Shown one piece after another: positions 25,057 to 34,925 of a DNA stretch of 64,000 nt. The stretch is taken from contig NZ_JADNRM010000016.1 of the NCBI RefSeq assembly GCF_021730445.1, positions 23,949 to 87,948 of the forward strand, given 5' to 3'. The number at the start of each line of letters is the position of its first letter. Positions within the stretch are counted from its first letter, which is position 1. A program made the translations under genes and the position numbers. Below the pieces are notes generated by a model that did not search any database, was not told the DNA's origin, and saw only the letters and a list, made by a program, of their open reading frames with translations. This stretch comes from Phocaeicola faecalis (GTDB lineage: Bacteria > Bacteroidota > Bacteroidia > Bacteroidales > Bacteroidaceae).

Positions 25057-26337
25057 TTACTGTTTCACCGCAACAGCCGCCGGCTTCTTATTCTGCGCCT
25101 GTTTCTTTCTGCGCCAATAGTCACCATTACTCTTGCTTCCACGATATACTTTATTTGCCTTTGCCTTCTCCTTTATCTCTTCAGTCTTCTCTTTTTGAAG
25201 CTGCACACCGGCCGTAGTCATAAAAGGATGCTCTTTCACCACAGGTATTTCCAATCCGATTAACTTCTGTATATCTTTCAGATAAGGCAATTCTTCCGAT
25301 TCACAAAAAGAAATTGCCACCCCATCGTGTCCGGCACGTCCGGTTCTGCCAATGCGGTGTACATACGTTTCCGATATATTGGGCAATTCATAGTTGATTA
25401 CATGGGAAAGCAGGTTTACGTCGATACCTCTGGCAGCAATATCCGTTGCAATCAGTACACGGGTTGACCGGTCCTTAAAATTATTCAATGCCCGCTGGCG
25501 TGCATTCTGCGATTTGTTTCCATGAATAGCTTCTGCCACCACACTGTTCTTATTCAGTATCTTTGCCAACTTGTCCGCCCCATATTTAGTGCGGGTAAAA
25601 ATCAATACCGACTCTATCGTCTTATCTTTCAGCAGATAGAGCAACAAATCCTTTTTTTCGTTTTTCTCTACGAAGTAAACGCTTTGCTGGATGGTATCCA
25701 CTGTAGATGAAGCCGGAGTCACCTCCACCTTTTCGGGAGAGGTAAGAATGGAGTTAGCCAATTTTTCTATCTCAGGCGGCATAGTAGCAGAGAAGAAAAG
25801 AGTCTGCCGTTTGGCAGGAATCAGTTTCAATACGCGCTTTATATCATGTATAAAGCCCATATCCAACATACGGTCTGCCTCATCAAGCACAAAATAATCA
25901 AGCCCTTTCAAGGAAATATATCCTTGCGCCTGCAAGTCAAGCAAACGTCCCGGAGTAGCAATCAATACCTGCACCCCCCTTTTCAATGCATCTATCTGCG
26001 GTTTCGGAGGAACCCCTCCAAAAATAACCGTATGCTTTACACGTGTATATCGGGCATAAGCATCAAAGCTCTCGCCTATCTGAATGGCCAGTTCGCGTGT
26101 GGGGGTGAGTATCAAAGCCTTGATACCTTTCTTACTATCTGATTGATAAAGTCCCTGAATAATGGGGATGGCAAAAGCTGCCGTTTTTCCTGTTCCTGTC
26201 TGCGCACATCCCAGCAAATCTTTACCTTTTAATAATACCGGAATTGCTTGTTCCTGAATGGGGGTCGGCGTTGTATAGCCGGTTTGTTCCAAAGCCTTCA
26301 ATATCGGCTCTATAAGATCTAGTTCTTTAAATGTCAT
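25057..26337 (-). CDS. DEAD-box RNA helicase (RhlE-like)
   Basis: 426 residues with all helicase motifs: Q motif (TPTPIQEQAIPVLL), I (AQTGTGKT), Ia (PTRELA), Ib, II (VLDEADRMLDMGF), III (SAT), IV-VI (ATDIAARGID, HRIGRTGRAG). The basic C-terminal tail (KKQAQNKKPAAVAVKQ) is typical of RhlE-type enzymes in Bacteroidetes, which act on structured RNA in ribosome assembly or RNA decay. A -7 box TATCTTTG on this strand lies at 26384-26391. Confidence 0.93.
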   Translation of the reverse strand: MTFKELDLIEPILKALEQTGYTTPTPIQEQAIPVLLKGKDLLGCAQTGTGKTAAFAIPIIQGLYQSDSKKGIKALILTPTRELAIQIGESFDAYARYTRVKHTVIFGGVPPKPQIDALKRGVQVLIATPGRLLDLQAQGYISLKGLDYFVLDEADRMLDMGFIHDIKRVLKLIPAKRQTLFFSATMPPEIEKLANSILTSPEKVEVTPASSTVDTIQQSVYFVEKNEKKDLLLYLLKDKTIESVLIFTRTKYGADKLAKILNKNSVVAEAIHGNKSQNARQRALNNFKDRSTRVLIATDIAARGIDVNLLSHVINYELPNISETYVHRIGRTGRAGHDGVAISFCESEELPYLKDIQKLIGLEIPVVKEHPFMTTAGVQLQKEKTEEIKEKAKANKVYRGSKSNGDYWRRKKQAQNKKPAAVAVKQ

Positions 26338-26383
26338 TTGAAATTATTAAGCGGGCCTCACGGCCTTTTCATTTATTATTTTA

Positions 26384-26391
26384 CAAAGATA
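26384..26391 (-). promoter_or_regulatory. -7 box for the DEAD-box gene
   Basis: TATCTTTG on the minus strand, an exact consensus, 46 bases before the ATG. Confidence 0.5.
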
Positions 26392-26463
26392 AGAGAATGA
26401 TTGGTTGCAAAGGTATTCAGGCTACAGAGTTTATGCTTATTTAACAAGATTGACAATAAAGAG

Positions 26464-26496
26464 GGCGTATGGTGAAATCAGTATCACCATACGTCC
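26464..26496 (-). terminator. Hairpin downstream of the phosphoesterase gene
   Basis: On the minus strand GGACGTATGGTGA-TACTGATT-TCACCATACGCCC, followed by TCTTTATT, lies 79 bases after the phosphoesterase stop and probably ends that transcript. Confidence 0.55.
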
Positions 26497-26574
26497 ATAA
26501 TTCATTGTATATAAGCCATTTACAAAGAAAACAATAATATAAAGGCTTTTGAATAAGCTAATCGGCAAGAAAGA

Positions 26575-29034
26575 TTATCGGGCACAGAATGTATAGACAT
26601 TTCCTCCAAAATCCGCCGCAATCAATACGTTACCAGAAACAGCGACAGAGCTGAAAACAGGTGCTCCGGTAGCATATTTCCAAATAATCTTTCCATCACT
26701 TTTATTGATGCCATACACCACTCCGTCCGAAGCGGTCACATAAACGGTATTTCCTGCCAGCACCGGACTGGTTTCAATTGTTGCCGCCCCCTTGCGGGTA
26801 TAAGGACAGGTATAGACCAGTCCTGCTCCCACCGGACAAACCCATTTTTCTTCCAGCGTTTCATTGTCCAGCGCAATCAGTCCCTTCTCTGCTGAACCGA
26901 AAATAATCTCTTTGTCGGTAAGCAACGGAGTGGAAGTCACATCTACATTATAAGGCAAAGGTTTGCGGACAATCACCTTTCCGGTAGTTGCTTCGAGAAT
27001 AAAGAAAGATTGGTTGGAGATAAGATACAACAACGAACCATGCATGGCAACCGATGAGCCGCGATTACGCAAGCCGTTATCACTGGCTTCCCACAATTTC
27101 TTTCCAGTTTTGGCATCATTTCCATAAAGTGCCCGCCACTGTACGGAACCGATTAAAAGTCCGTTGCCTTGTGTCAGTGTGGTAGTAGTTCCTTCACCCT
27201 GTCCCCAATCTTCATTCTTCCAGAGCTGTTTGCCGGTACGGGCTTCATACGCACCGAGTCCTTTTCCCGCTCCGGCATACACGATACCGTCATTGGCCAC
27301 CAATCCGTCAATCAATGCAGGCAAACCGTTGACAGGAAGTTGTTTCTCCCAACAGAGTTTTCCCGTTTCCGCATCGATGGCATAAAGCCAACCTTGTGCA
27401 TCTTGAGCGAAAACCACACCTTTGTCTATTGCAATCGTGTTCTTTATGGAATTACGGACCGGATAACTCCACAGTATTTCTCCGTCTTCTCCGGCCAAGG
27501 CATAAACATGACCTTCGCCTTTCAGATTTTCGTCAACAGAAGCAATATATACCTTGCCATTGTGCACCAAAGGAGAAGTCATATAAATATTGGCTCCTAC
27601 GTTCTTCGTCCAGGCTAATTGCAGAGGGGCTTCCAAAGGCGGGCAAACCGGAGCGACATGGGCAGAAGTTCCCAACAAGTTATTCCAGTCGGCACCCAAT
27701 GACACTTTCACCTGTTCCGGTTGGACAGTAAAGACGCTTTCGGCATAAGCGGTTTCACCATTATTAAAACGAGCCGTCACCTGCAGGGTCAGTTCCTTAT
27801 CTTGATACTTGGCAGACAGAGGCATATCCCCCTTCCAGGTCCAGTCGGTAGCCGGAGCGAGTTTCTTGTTTTTGAGTATGGCTTTTCCGTCTTGCAGACA
27901 ACTATAAACCACCTCTTTCACCGGAGTTACAGACGAATAAACATTTACCGTGACAGGAACACGATTGGCAGAGGCAGTACCTGCAGGAGAAGCGATGCAG
28001 ATATTCTTATCCAAATAAGAATAACGGAGTTCGGAAGTGAAATCACCGTTCTTATCCACGTGCATTACACGGAAAGCACTGGTAGAATGGTCAATCCCGC
28101 CCTTATCCAATGTAGCGGTAGACACACTGTACACATCTCCTTGCTTCTTTATATAATTAATGTGCCAATGACCATATACCCACGCTTTCAGGTTATGTTC
28201 GTTCAGGTTAATGCTACCTCCGTTGTCTCCTTTAAAAACAAAAGTGTCATCATAAGTCAGCAAGTCATGGTTAAACACCATGATAGGCGTTCCGGGTTTT
28301 ACATGGGCAAGGTCGTTTTTCAGCCAAAGATAAACATCCTCACGAGTATAACCGGGAGCATGGTCACCGCCTGCCATCGGAGTGACAATGTAATGCACGC
28401 GTCCGGCGTCAAACGAATAATAGACAGGGCCGTAGATATTTTCAAAAAGCTCTTCACCGTATTTACCTTTGACAAGGTCATGGTTTCCGATACAATAGAA
28501 GACTGGGCAATCCATATTCTCCGTATTCATCAGCTTGATATGCTCTTTCAGCCCTTTCTCATAACAGATATCACCGGTATGAATAATAAAAGCGGCATGC
28601 TCATTCGCTGCATAGTCACGTACATTATTTACCCATTCATCATGATTCTTGGTATTGAAAATCTCTGTATCGGCAATATGAATATATTTATGGGAACCAT
28701 CCTTACCCAAACCTCCGTCATAAGGCATCAGCCCAAAGTCGTAAGAAGCCTGCTTATCCTCTATCTTATGATAATGGCGGTTATAGGTCTTATAACCGGA
28801 AGGAGTAGTAATAAAAATAAAACGTTCCCTGGCATGACCGGGAAGCGTAAAACTACCGTCAGCAGCTGTTTCCACCACATTCAGCCCGTCAGATACCTTG
28901 ACACCGGACATCGGTTTCTCTCCCTTATCAAACACACCGTTCTTATTCTTGTCTACATAAACATGCCCGGTGTATGCCGCCATCACAGGAAAAGAAGCAG
29001 CCAACAGGCAGGAAATTAAAAAAGTCTTTTTCAT
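26575..29034 (-). CDS. Calcineurin-like phosphoesterase fused to a PQQ-type beta-propeller
   Basis: 819 residues with a signal peptide (MKKTFLISCLLAASFPVMA). An N-terminal beta domain (GHVYVDKNKNGVFDKGEKPMSGVKVSDG) precedes a metallophosphoesterase: IHIADTEIF, IIHTGDICYE, CIGNHDLVKG, FNHDLLT and the metal-binding YGHWHINY. After a linker domain, from about residue 460, repeated blades appear (GKVYIASVDENLKGEGHVYALAGEDGEILW, GWLYAIDAETGKLCWEKQLP, GAYEARTGKQLWKNE), as in BamB/quinoprotein propellers. It probably acts on a phosphate ester in the periplasm or on the surface, with the propeller as a binding platform. The EEP gene lies 31 bases upstream, likely in the same transcript. The start at 29034 was chosen for the signal peptide. 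Confidence 0.87.
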   Translation of the reverse strand: MKKTFLISCLLAASFPVMAAYTGHVYVDKNKNGVFDKGEKPMSGVKVSDGLNVVETAADGSFTLPGHARERFIFITTPSGYKTYNRHYHKIEDKQASYDFGLMPYDGGLGKDGSHKYIHIADTEIFNTKNHDEWVNNVRDYAANEHAAFIIHTGDICYEKGLKEHIKLMNTENMDCPVFYCIGNHDLVKGKYGEELFENIYGPVYYSFDAGRVHYIVTPMAGGDHAPGYTREDVYLWLKNDLAHVKPGTPIMVFNHDLLTYDDTFVFKGDNGGSINLNEHNLKAWVYGHWHINYIKKQGDVYSVSTATLDKGGIDHSTSAFRVMHVDKNGDFTSELRYSYLDKNICIASPAGTASANRVPVTVNVYSSVTPVKEVVYSCLQDGKAILKNKKLAPATDWTWKGDMPLSAKYQDKELTLQVTARFNNGETAYAESVFTVQPEQVKVSLGADWNNLLGTSAHVAPVCPPLEAPLQLAWTKNVGANIYMTSPLVHNGKVYIASVDENLKGEGHVYALAGEDGEILWSYPVRNSIKNTIAIDKGVVFAQDAQGWLYAIDAETGKLCWEKQLPVNGLPALIDGLVANDGIVYAGAGKGLGAYEARTGKQLWKNEDWGQGEGTTTTLTQGNGLLIGSVQWRALYGNDAKTGKKLWEASDNGLRNRGSSVAMHGSLLYLISNQSFFILEATTGKVIVRKPLPYNVDVTSTPLLTDKEIIFGSAEKGLIALDNETLEEKWVCPVGAGLVYTCPYTRKGAATIETSPVLAGNTVYVTASDGVVYGINKSDGKIIWKYATGAPVFSSVAVSGNVLIAADFGGNVYTFCAR

Positions 29035-29065
29035 CAGTATATATTTAATTGAATAATCATACAAT

Positions 29066-30004
29066 CTATTTCAAAACAAATTCGGACAAAACAAATCCAT
29101 GGTCAGAAGGATAGAAGAAATCCTCTCCCTCAAAAGTGAATGTCTTTCCCAGACTGTTATCATAACACTCTGAAGTAGTGGCCTGTATGGTCTTTCCCTG
29201 ATAATAGATAAAGTCGATACGGTCTGCCCGGCATTCCGTTTCCAAAGAGTCCGCGTCAGTCAGCCAGGTCACTCCCAACTTGGCCGCCGCATCAGGATTC
29301 ATTTCGCGGAAACTATCCTTAAAGCCGGCTTTCTCCATCGCAACAGAAACCGGCCAACGCACGACTGCCCCGCCGTGATTATACAAATTTCGCGTCTCTT
29401 CTGTCCAGTCCAAATGCGAATGTACATTGAAATCTCCCCCCATGATGACAGGTATGCTATCGGCCTCCGCCAGCATCGGTTTCAGTACGGAAAGAATCTT
29501 CCGTATCTCGTCATCCCTCGTTCCGGCAGTCTCCCAGGCCAGAATTTCTTCTTCCGACTTGTCGGTGGGAGCCAAGCGCATATCGGGCAAATAATGCAAC
29601 CAAGTGTCGAAGATGCGCACCGGAGTGCCATCCATATCAATCTTTACTCCGCCAAAGTTAAAAGTGCCGATGCTATCGGGGAAGGCATACTTTTCAACTA
29701 TGGGATAACGACTGTAGATACATAGATTATTGGAAATTAAATGATACTGATATCCCAGTGAGTCAGCCACCATCGGAGCAGCGCCGTATGTCTCTACCAT
29801 CAAGACCACATCCGCCCCGCTCTTCTTGAGAATACCGACAGTACCTTCACATCCTTTTCCCGGATAAGTTTTAGAGTGACCGCCGTGCCACACATTCCAT
29901 GAGAGAACTTTCAGTTTTTTAGGAGTATCCTTTTGCGGCGTACAAGCCACGCAACATAGCAGGCAAAGTGCTGCCATAAACATCATCGTTTTTCGTGTTC
30001 GCAT
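29066..30004 (-). CDS. Endonuclease/exonuclease/phosphatase-family lipoprotein
   Basis: 312 residues. The signal ends at a lipobox (AALCLLCCVACTPQ). The EEP fold is shown by LKVLSWNVWHGG, VVLMVETYG, MGGDFNVHSHLDWT and the terminal YPSDHGFVLSEF (catalytic Asp-His). Family members cleave phosphodiesters of nucleic acids, sphingomyelin or inositol phosphates. Together with the downstream phosphoesterase it suggests a phosphate-scavenging or lipid/nucleotide-degrading pair on the cell surface. A -7 box TACCTTTG for this gene lies at 30032-30039 on the minus strand. Confidence 0.87.
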   Translation of the reverse strand: MRTRKTMMFMAALCLLCCVACTPQKDTPKKLKVLSWNVWHGGHSKTYPGKGCEGTVGILKKSGADVVLMVETYGAAPMVADSLGYQYHLISNNLCIYSRYPIVEKYAFPDSIGTFNFGGVKIDMDGTPVRIFDTWLHYLPDMRLAPTDKSEEEILAWETAGTRDDEIRKILSVLKPMLAEADSIPVIMGGDFNVHSHLDWTEETRNLYNHGGAVVRWPVSVAMEKAGFKDSFREMNPDAAAKLGVTWLTDADSLETECRADRIDFIYYQGKTIQATTSECYDNSLGKTFTFEGEDFFYPSDHGFVLSEFVLK

Positions 30005-30031
30005 AATTGATTAGCTTCGTTTTTCATGTAA

Positions 30032-30039
30032 CAAAGGTA
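30032..30039 (-). promoter_or_regulatory. -7 box of the EEP / phosphoesterase operon
   Basis: TACCTTTG on the minus strand, 28 bases before the start at 30004. Confidence 0.55.
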
Positions 30040-30085
30040 GTACAAAAAGAAAACCGCACAAAAGAAATATACCATAAATATGGTA

Positions 30086-30116
30086 TTGTTTGTCTGAACA
30101 TCAACCCCTATCTTTG
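30086..30116 (+). promoter_or_regulatory. Promoter of cysK
   Basis: TTG (30086-30088), 20 bases, TATCTTTG (30109-30116). It supports the start at 30154 and rules out the longer frame that begins at 30007. Confidence 0.6.
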
Positions 30117-30153
30117 CATTATTAAAGATAACCCACTAATAATTCAAAAGATT

Positions 30154-31113
30154 ATGGCAAGAATAAAAAAACAATTGACTGAACTGATTGGAGGCACTCC
30201 CCTCCTGGAACTGTCACGCCTCAGTAAAAAACAAGGTGCGAAAGCACAAGTAATTGCCAAACTGGAATATTTCAATCCCGGCGGAAGCGTAAAAGACCGT
30301 GTCGCACTTGCAATGATAGAAGACGCGGAAAGTAAAGGCATCCTGAAACCCGGTTCGGTAATCATCGAACCCACCAGCGGCAACACAGGTGTGGGATTGG
30401 CGTGGGTTGCCCGAGTAAAAGGTTACAAAGCCATACTCACCATGCCCGAAACCATGAGTCTGGAACGCCAGAATTTATTAAAAGCGGCAGGTGCACAATT
30501 GGTGCTGACCGAAGGTGGCAAAGGAATGAAAGGGGCCATAGAAAAAGCGGAAGAACTGCGCAAGGCCACACCCGGAGCCGTCATTTTAGGCCAGTTCGAC
30601 AATCCGGCAAATCCTGCGGTTCATGTCCGCACCACCGCCCGGGAGATATGGGATGACACCGATGGGGAAGTGGATATCTTTGTTGCCGGAGTAGGAACCG
30701 GAGGTACATTGACCGGTGTGGCGGAAGGATTGAAAAAACAGAATCCCAACATACAAATCGTAGCAGTGGAACCGGACAACTCCCCTGTCCTTTCGGGCGG
30801 GCAACCGGGAGCACACAAGATACAAGGTATCGGCGCAGGGTTCGTCCCCAAGATATACAACGGAAGCCTGGTAGATAAAATAATCCGTGTAAAAGACGAT
30901 GATGCCATCCGCACAGGACGCGAATTGTCTTCCACAGAAGGACTGCTGGTAGGAATCTCATCGGGAGCTGCCGCCTATGCCGCTTTGGAACTGGCTAAAT
31001 TACCCGAGAATGAGGGGAAACAAATTGTAGTCCTCTTACCCGATACAGGAGAAAGATATCTGTCGACCGTGCTCTATGCGTCCGAAGAATATCCGCTGTC
31101 TAATAATCATTGA
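30154..31113 (+). CDS. cysK: Cysteine synthase (O-acetylserine sulfhydrylase)
   Basis: 319 residues. PLP Lys in [14 protein letters not shown], the substrate loop [13 protein letters not shown], the glycine-rich phosphate site [12 protein letters not shown], and [10 protein letters not shown] near the end. It replaces the acetyl group of O-acetylserine with sulfide to make cysteine in the cytoplasm. mnmA follows 14 bases later; both deal with sulfur, so co-transcription makes sense. Confidence 0.95.
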   Translation: MARIKKQLTELIGGTPLLELSRLSKKQGAKAQVIAKLEYFNPGGSVKDRVALAMIEDAESKGILKPGSVIIEPTSGNTGVGLAWVARVKGYKAILTMPETMSLERQNLLKAAGAQLVLTEGGKGMKGAIEKAEELRKATPGAVILGQFDNPANPAVHVRTTAREIWDDTDGEVDIFVAGVGTGGTLTGVAEGLKKQNPNIQIVAVEPDNSPVLSGGQPGAHKIQGIGAGFVPKIYNGSLVDKIIRVKDDDAIRTGRELSSTEGLLVGISSGAAAYAALELAKLPENEGKQIVVLLPDTGERYLSTVLYASEEYPLSNNH

Positions 31114-31127
31114 CCCAAAACATAAAA

Positions 31128-32192
31128 ATGAACATAGCTGCATTAATTTCAGGAGGAGTCGACAGCGCGGTTGCCGTACACCTCCTTTGCGAACAAGGAT
31201 ATAAGCCCGACCTTTTCTATATCAAAATCGGAATGGACGGTGATGAAGACCTCACCTGCACCGCAGAAGAGGACATCGAACTGTGTACGGCTACCGCACG
31301 CAGATACGGCCTCAACCTGAATATCATTGACCTGCACCGGCAATACTGGGACAATGTCGTGGCATACACCATCGACAAAGTGAAGCGCGGCCTCACCCCC
31401 AACCCGGATGTAATGTGCAACAAACTCATCAAATTCGGATGCTTCGAGCAGGAGGCCGGACGTCTGTATGACAAGACAGCCACCGGCCATTATGCCAGCA
31501 TCCTTGAAAAAGACGGGAAAATATGGCTCGGAACCGCACAAGATTCAGTCAAGGACCAAACGGATTTCCTGGCACAGATAGATTATCTGCAAGTATCCAA
31601 ACTGCTGTTTCCCCTTGGCGGACTGATGAAAAATGAAGTCAGGGATATTGCCTTGCAAGCCAAACTGCCCAGTGCACGGCGCAAGGACAGTCAGGGTATC
31701 TGCTTTCTGGGGAAAATCAATTATAATGACTTCCTTCGCCGCTTTTTGGGCGAGAAAGAAGGAGCCATCATTGAAGTGGAGACAGGAAAACGGATTGGCA
31801 CCCACAAAGGATATTGGTTCCACACCATAGGACAGCGCAAAGGGTTGGGACTGAGCGGCGGACCGTGGTTCGTTATCCGCAAAGATATAGACGAGAACAT
31901 AATCTATGTTTCACGCGGATATGATACCGAAAAGCAATACGGTACAGACTTTGCCTTGCGCGGTTTCCATTTCATCACGGAGGACTTATGGAAGGGAAAT
32001 TCTCCTGTAGACGTTTCTTTCAAAATCCGGCATACCGATACGTTTATGAAAGGGATACTGACACGGGAAGATGACCTGTTCCGAATCCACAGCCACGAAC
32101 CTTTGCAGGGCATTGCACCCGGACAGTTCGGCGTACTATATGATAAAGATGCGGAAATTTGTGTGGGAAGCGGTGAAATCATTTTGCCATAG
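31128..32192 (+). CDS. mnmA: tRNA-specific 2-thiouridylase
   Basis: 354 residues. ATP-pyrophosphatase loop [13 protein letters not shown], the first catalytic Cys in [12 protein letters not shown], the second in [11 protein letters not shown], and [18 protein letters not shown]. The enzyme thiolates U34 of Glu, Gln and Lys tRNAs, using a persulfide relay. It is slightly short at the C-terminal beta-barrel compared with the E. coli protein, which is usual in this group. The start at 31128 follows the cysK stop closely. Confidence 0.95.
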   Translation: MNIAALISGGVDSAVAVHLLCEQGYKPDLFYIKIGMDGDEDLTCTAEEDIELCTATARRYGLNLNIIDLHRQYWDNVVAYTIDKVKRGLTPNPDVMCNKLIKFGCFEQEAGRLYDKTATGHYASILEKDGKIWLGTAQDSVKDQTDFLAQIDYLQVSKLLFPLGGLMKNEVRDIALQAKLPSARRKDSQGICFLGKINYNDFLRRFLGEKEGAIIEVETGKRIGTHKGYWFHTIGQRKGLGLSGGPWFVIRKDIDENIIYVSRGYDTEKQYGTDFALRGFHFITEDLWKGNSPVDVSFKIRHTDTFMKGILTREDDLFRIHSHEPLQGIAPGQFGVLYDKDAEICVGSGEIILP

Positions 32193-32326
32193 CCTATTTC
32201 CTACACTTTTCCTCGTGTTCCCTTTATGTGTTTTTTTCAGAAACAAAAAAACGAATAAATTCATCTTATTTTAATTTCTCTATCTAAAATCTATCTGCTA
32301 AAAGAATGCTATCCGATTAATCTTAC

Positions 32327-32334
32327 TACCTTTA
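32327..32334 (+). promoter_or_regulatory. Near-consensus -7 box of the TPR regulator gene
   Basis: TACCTTTA (last base A instead of G), 65 bases before the ATG at 32399. Confidence 0.35.
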
Positions 32335-32398
32335 CCGTTCGAAAAAGGGAATAATACACATAAAGACAATCTCTTTATAAGAATAAAAGGACAAAAAT

Positions 32399-34138
32399 AT
32401 GATAAAATCGGTAGCTTTCTTTTTCCTTCTCCTACTCTGCCTCAATGCATGCAACGAAAAGCCCGTTCAACATGCACTCAGCACTGCTGATAGTTTGGCC
32501 AACATGGTGCCGGACAGCGCCATCCTCTTTTTGGAAAACCTTAAAGAAGAAATGACTACCGCCCCCGAAGCCACGCGGATGTATTACCGCCTGCTCTGTA
32601 TCAAGGCCAAAGACAAAGCATATATCCTTCACACCACGGACAGCCTTATACTCCCCATCCTGAACTACTATATAGAGAAAGATGACAAGCGCCATCTGCC
32701 CGAAGCCTACTACTACGCCGGCAGAGTCTATTGTGACCTGGGAGACGCTCCACAAGCATTACCCTATTTCTACAAAGCAATGGAAGCCCTGCCCCAAAAT
32801 ACGGAATCACCGCTGAAAGGCAAGATATACAGTCAGATAAGCTACTTGCTGCTTTCTCAAGAACTCTATGAGGAGGCACTGGAAGTATTGAAGGAAGGGT
32901 ATCAGTACGGTTTATCGAGAAAAGACAGTATCGATATGCTGTTCTGTTTGAGGGATATAGGAAGTGCCTACCGTGGACTGGAGAAGCCGGACAGCACCTT
33001 GCACTATTTCAGGGAAGCAAGAAAGCTGGCCTATGCCATGGACAACCAGCGCATGATAAACATGATTGAAAGCCAGGTTGCAGCCGTCTGCATACAACTG
33101 GAAGACTGGGAGAATGCCAAGCAAGCACTGGACATCGCCATCACGAGTTCCTACCTTCCGGGATTGTCGTCCACTTATTCCATTGCCGCAGAGTACTACT
33201 ACCGCACCGGACAACCGGACTCCACCCTCTACTATTGCAAACGGATAGAAGATGTAGGAAATGTCTATGGCAAAAGGAGCGCCTACCTGCACATGGGAAA
33301 CATATCTCTGGAGCGCGGTAATCCAGAAGCAGCAATGAAGTACCTCAATCAATACCTTCTATATAACGACTCGGTAGCAAAACTGGAGAATTTGGAAACC
33401 ACCCGCAAGATGCACGCCATCTACAACTATCGGGTGCGGGAGAAAGAAAACGATGCACTGAAGACTGAAAATATCCGGAAAACACAAATCATGATGTATG
33501 CCATCGCATCCGGCCTCATCCTGCTCCTGCTCTTCTTGCTATACTGGCAGCATACCCGCCGGAAACAGTTACTGCTGAATGCCCAACTGGAAGATATCAA
33601 ACGCCTTAAAGAAGAACAATACCAAAAGAGTACCCTCTTCATTGAAGAAAACAAGAAGAAGATAGCCTTTCTGGAACAACAACTGCAAACCCTCGGCGAA
33701 ACGGACAAAGCACTGGGGGAACAATTGCAAATGCAAAAGGAACTAACCCTCTATGCCAACAAAAAAGCCGAAATAGAGAAAGACGAACAGCGGATGCTGC
33801 ACTCCGTCATACAGAAATCGGACATCTACCGGTTGCTCAAAGAACAAATCTTGCCCGACAACCGCCCCATAACCCGCGAAGAGTGGAAGGCATTGGAAGA
33901 AACCGTGAACGGTGTCTATGACGACTTCACCGGTAAACTGAACCGATACCACAAGCTCAGCGAACACGAACTGCACATCTGTCTGCTGCTCAAGATAAAC
34001 ATGTCGCCCGTAGAAATCGCCCGGCTGACCAGTCACACCAAAGAATCCATCTCGTCTGCCCGCCGAAGACTCTATGAAAAGGTATTCAGGGAGAAAGGAG
34101 CTCCCGGAAAGTGGGACGAATTTATAGCATCCTTATAA
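32399..34138 (+). CDS. TPR-containing membrane regulator with C-terminal HTH
   Basis: 579 residues. A lipoprotein-like signal (FFFLLLLCLNACNEKP), TPR helices (ALPYFYKAMEALPQ, ALEVLKEGYQYGLS, NAKQALDIAI), a transmembrane helix near residue 370 (MMYAIASGLILLLLFLLYW), a coiled coil, and a C-terminal helix-turn-helix (LSEHELHICLLLKINMSPVEIARLTSHTKESISSARRRLYEKV) like LuxR-type domains. This layout is a common Bacteroides one-component sensor, with the TPR in the periplasm and the HTH in the cytoplasm. It precedes the island of exported proteins, and two of those genes share a duplicated upstream motif, so it is the likely local regulator. Confidence 0.8.
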   Translation: MIKSVAFFFLLLLCLNACNEKPVQHALSTADSLANMVPDSAILFLENLKEEMTTAPEATRMYYRLLCIKAKDKAYILHTTDSLILPILNYYIEKDDKRHLPEAYYYAGRVYCDLGDAPQALPYFYKAMEALPQNTESPLKGKIYSQISYLLLSQELYEEALEVLKEGYQYGLSRKDSIDMLFCLRDIGSAYRGLEKPDSTLHYFREARKLAYAMDNQRMINMIESQVAAVCIQLEDWENAKQALDIAITSSYLPGLSSTYSIAAEYYYRTGQPDSTLYYCKRIEDVGNVYGKRSAYLHMGNISLERGNPEAAMKYLNQYLLYNDSVAKLENLETTRKMHAIYNYRVREKENDALKTENIRKTQIMMYAIASGLILLLLFLLYWQHTRRKQLLLNAQLEDIKRLKEEQYQKSTLFIEENKKKIAFLEQQLQTLGETDKALGEQLQMQKELTLYANKKAEIEKDEQRMLHSVIQKSDIYRLLKEQILPDNRPITREEWKALEETVNGVYDDFTGKLNRYHKLSEHELHICLLLKINMSPVEIARLTSHTKESISSARRRLYEKVFREKGAPGKWDEFIASL

Positions 34139-34153
34139 GTAGTCTTCATCCAA

Positions 34154-34213
34154 AATGCACACTATATGCACACTCTCTAATGAGTCATACTTCAATGATA
34201 TTGCCTTTATTTG
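34154..34213 (+). promoter_or_regulatory. Duplicated operator/promoter, copy 1
   Basis: A 22-bp segment at 34154-34175, containing the direct repeat TGCACAC-TATA-TGCACAC, is identical to 34832-34853. At the same offset (37 bases) follows a conserved core, TTCAATGATATTGCCTTT then ATTTG. It lies upstream of the gene at 34307. Confidence 0.65.
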
Positions 34214-34306
34214 TGGTGCTAATTGAAATCTGTATCATGCCGGAAAGGTTCTTATTGCAGAAGCGCAAAAGGTATCCGGAAAGATTCACGCTAATACCAT
34301 TGGATT

Positions 34307-34831
34307 ATGAACATTAGAACTATATTGATTATGGGGCTGCTAAATACGTTAGTACCAGTTTGCAATGCACAAAGAAAACTTACAGAGCAAGAGCAAGCAG
34401 ATATAGATACTTTTCTTTATTTACAAGCCAAGCACGAAGCAGAGATAAAAACTTTGATTACGACTGACACACTGTACTTGGTGGACAGGAAACATGTCTA
34501 TGCCTACAAGGGTTACCATATTTCCTACGACAATACCAAAGTAATCCCTTTGACCTCCAAAGAGAAGAAGACAATTACCGACGCATATAGAAAAGGAGCA
34601 TTAGGCTTTTTAATTAATAATGACATTATTAATTATGCTGTCATTCCCCCATTCAACAGTTATTTATTTATTGCCGGGAACACATTTATATTATCTTATA
34701 ACTATGGGATATTCAAACACGAAAGCTTTGAAGAATATGATATTACAATTTCCAATAAATGGAAACGGAAAGTAGAAACAATCATCAAGAAATACTGTCC
34801 TGAAAGCTTTTCCCAAAGCGAACAGTATTGA
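34307..34831 (+). CDS. Exported protein of unknown function
   Basis: 174 residues that I do not recognise. A possible signal peptide (MNIRTILIMGLLNTLVPVCNA) is followed by a Glu/Gln-rich helix and a mixed region (DTLYLVDRKHVYAYKGYHISYDNTKVIPLTSKEKKTI) ending with a basic patch. It is the first gene behind copy 1 of the duplicated operator and is followed by copy 2 and the MORN gene. It is probably periplasmic or surface-exposed. Confidence 0.6.
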   Translation: MNIRTILIMGLLNTLVPVCNAQRKLTEQEQADIDTFLYLQAKHEAEIKTLITTDTLYLVDRKHVYAYKGYHISYDNTKVIPLTSKEKKTITDAYRKGALGFLINNDIINYAVIPPFNSYLFIAGNTFILSYNYGIFKHESFEEYDITISNKWKRKVETIIKKYCPESFSQSEQY

Positions 34832-34891
34832 AATGCACACTATATGCACACTCCCAAACGACTTCTGATTCAATAATATTGCTTTTCTTTG
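34832..34891 (+). promoter_or_regulatory. Duplicated operator/promoter, copy 2
   Basis: The same 22-bp segment as 34154-34175 (34832-34853), and at the same 37-base spacing the core TTCAATAATATTGCTTTT then CTTTG, upstream of the MORN gene at 34926. Confidence 0.65.
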
Positions 34892-34925
34892 CCGGGAAAT
34901 AGATAATTCCCAAAACTATTATGGT

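Noticed and set aside
27721..29019. 432-codon plus-strand frame opposite the phosphoesterase gene.
   Set aside because: Antisense shadow; the minus-strand frame has clear metallophosphoesterase and propeller motifs.
34111..34317. 68-codon frame between the TPR regulator and the exported protein gene.
   Set aside because: It overlaps the regulator's end and covers the duplicated operator; no protein features.
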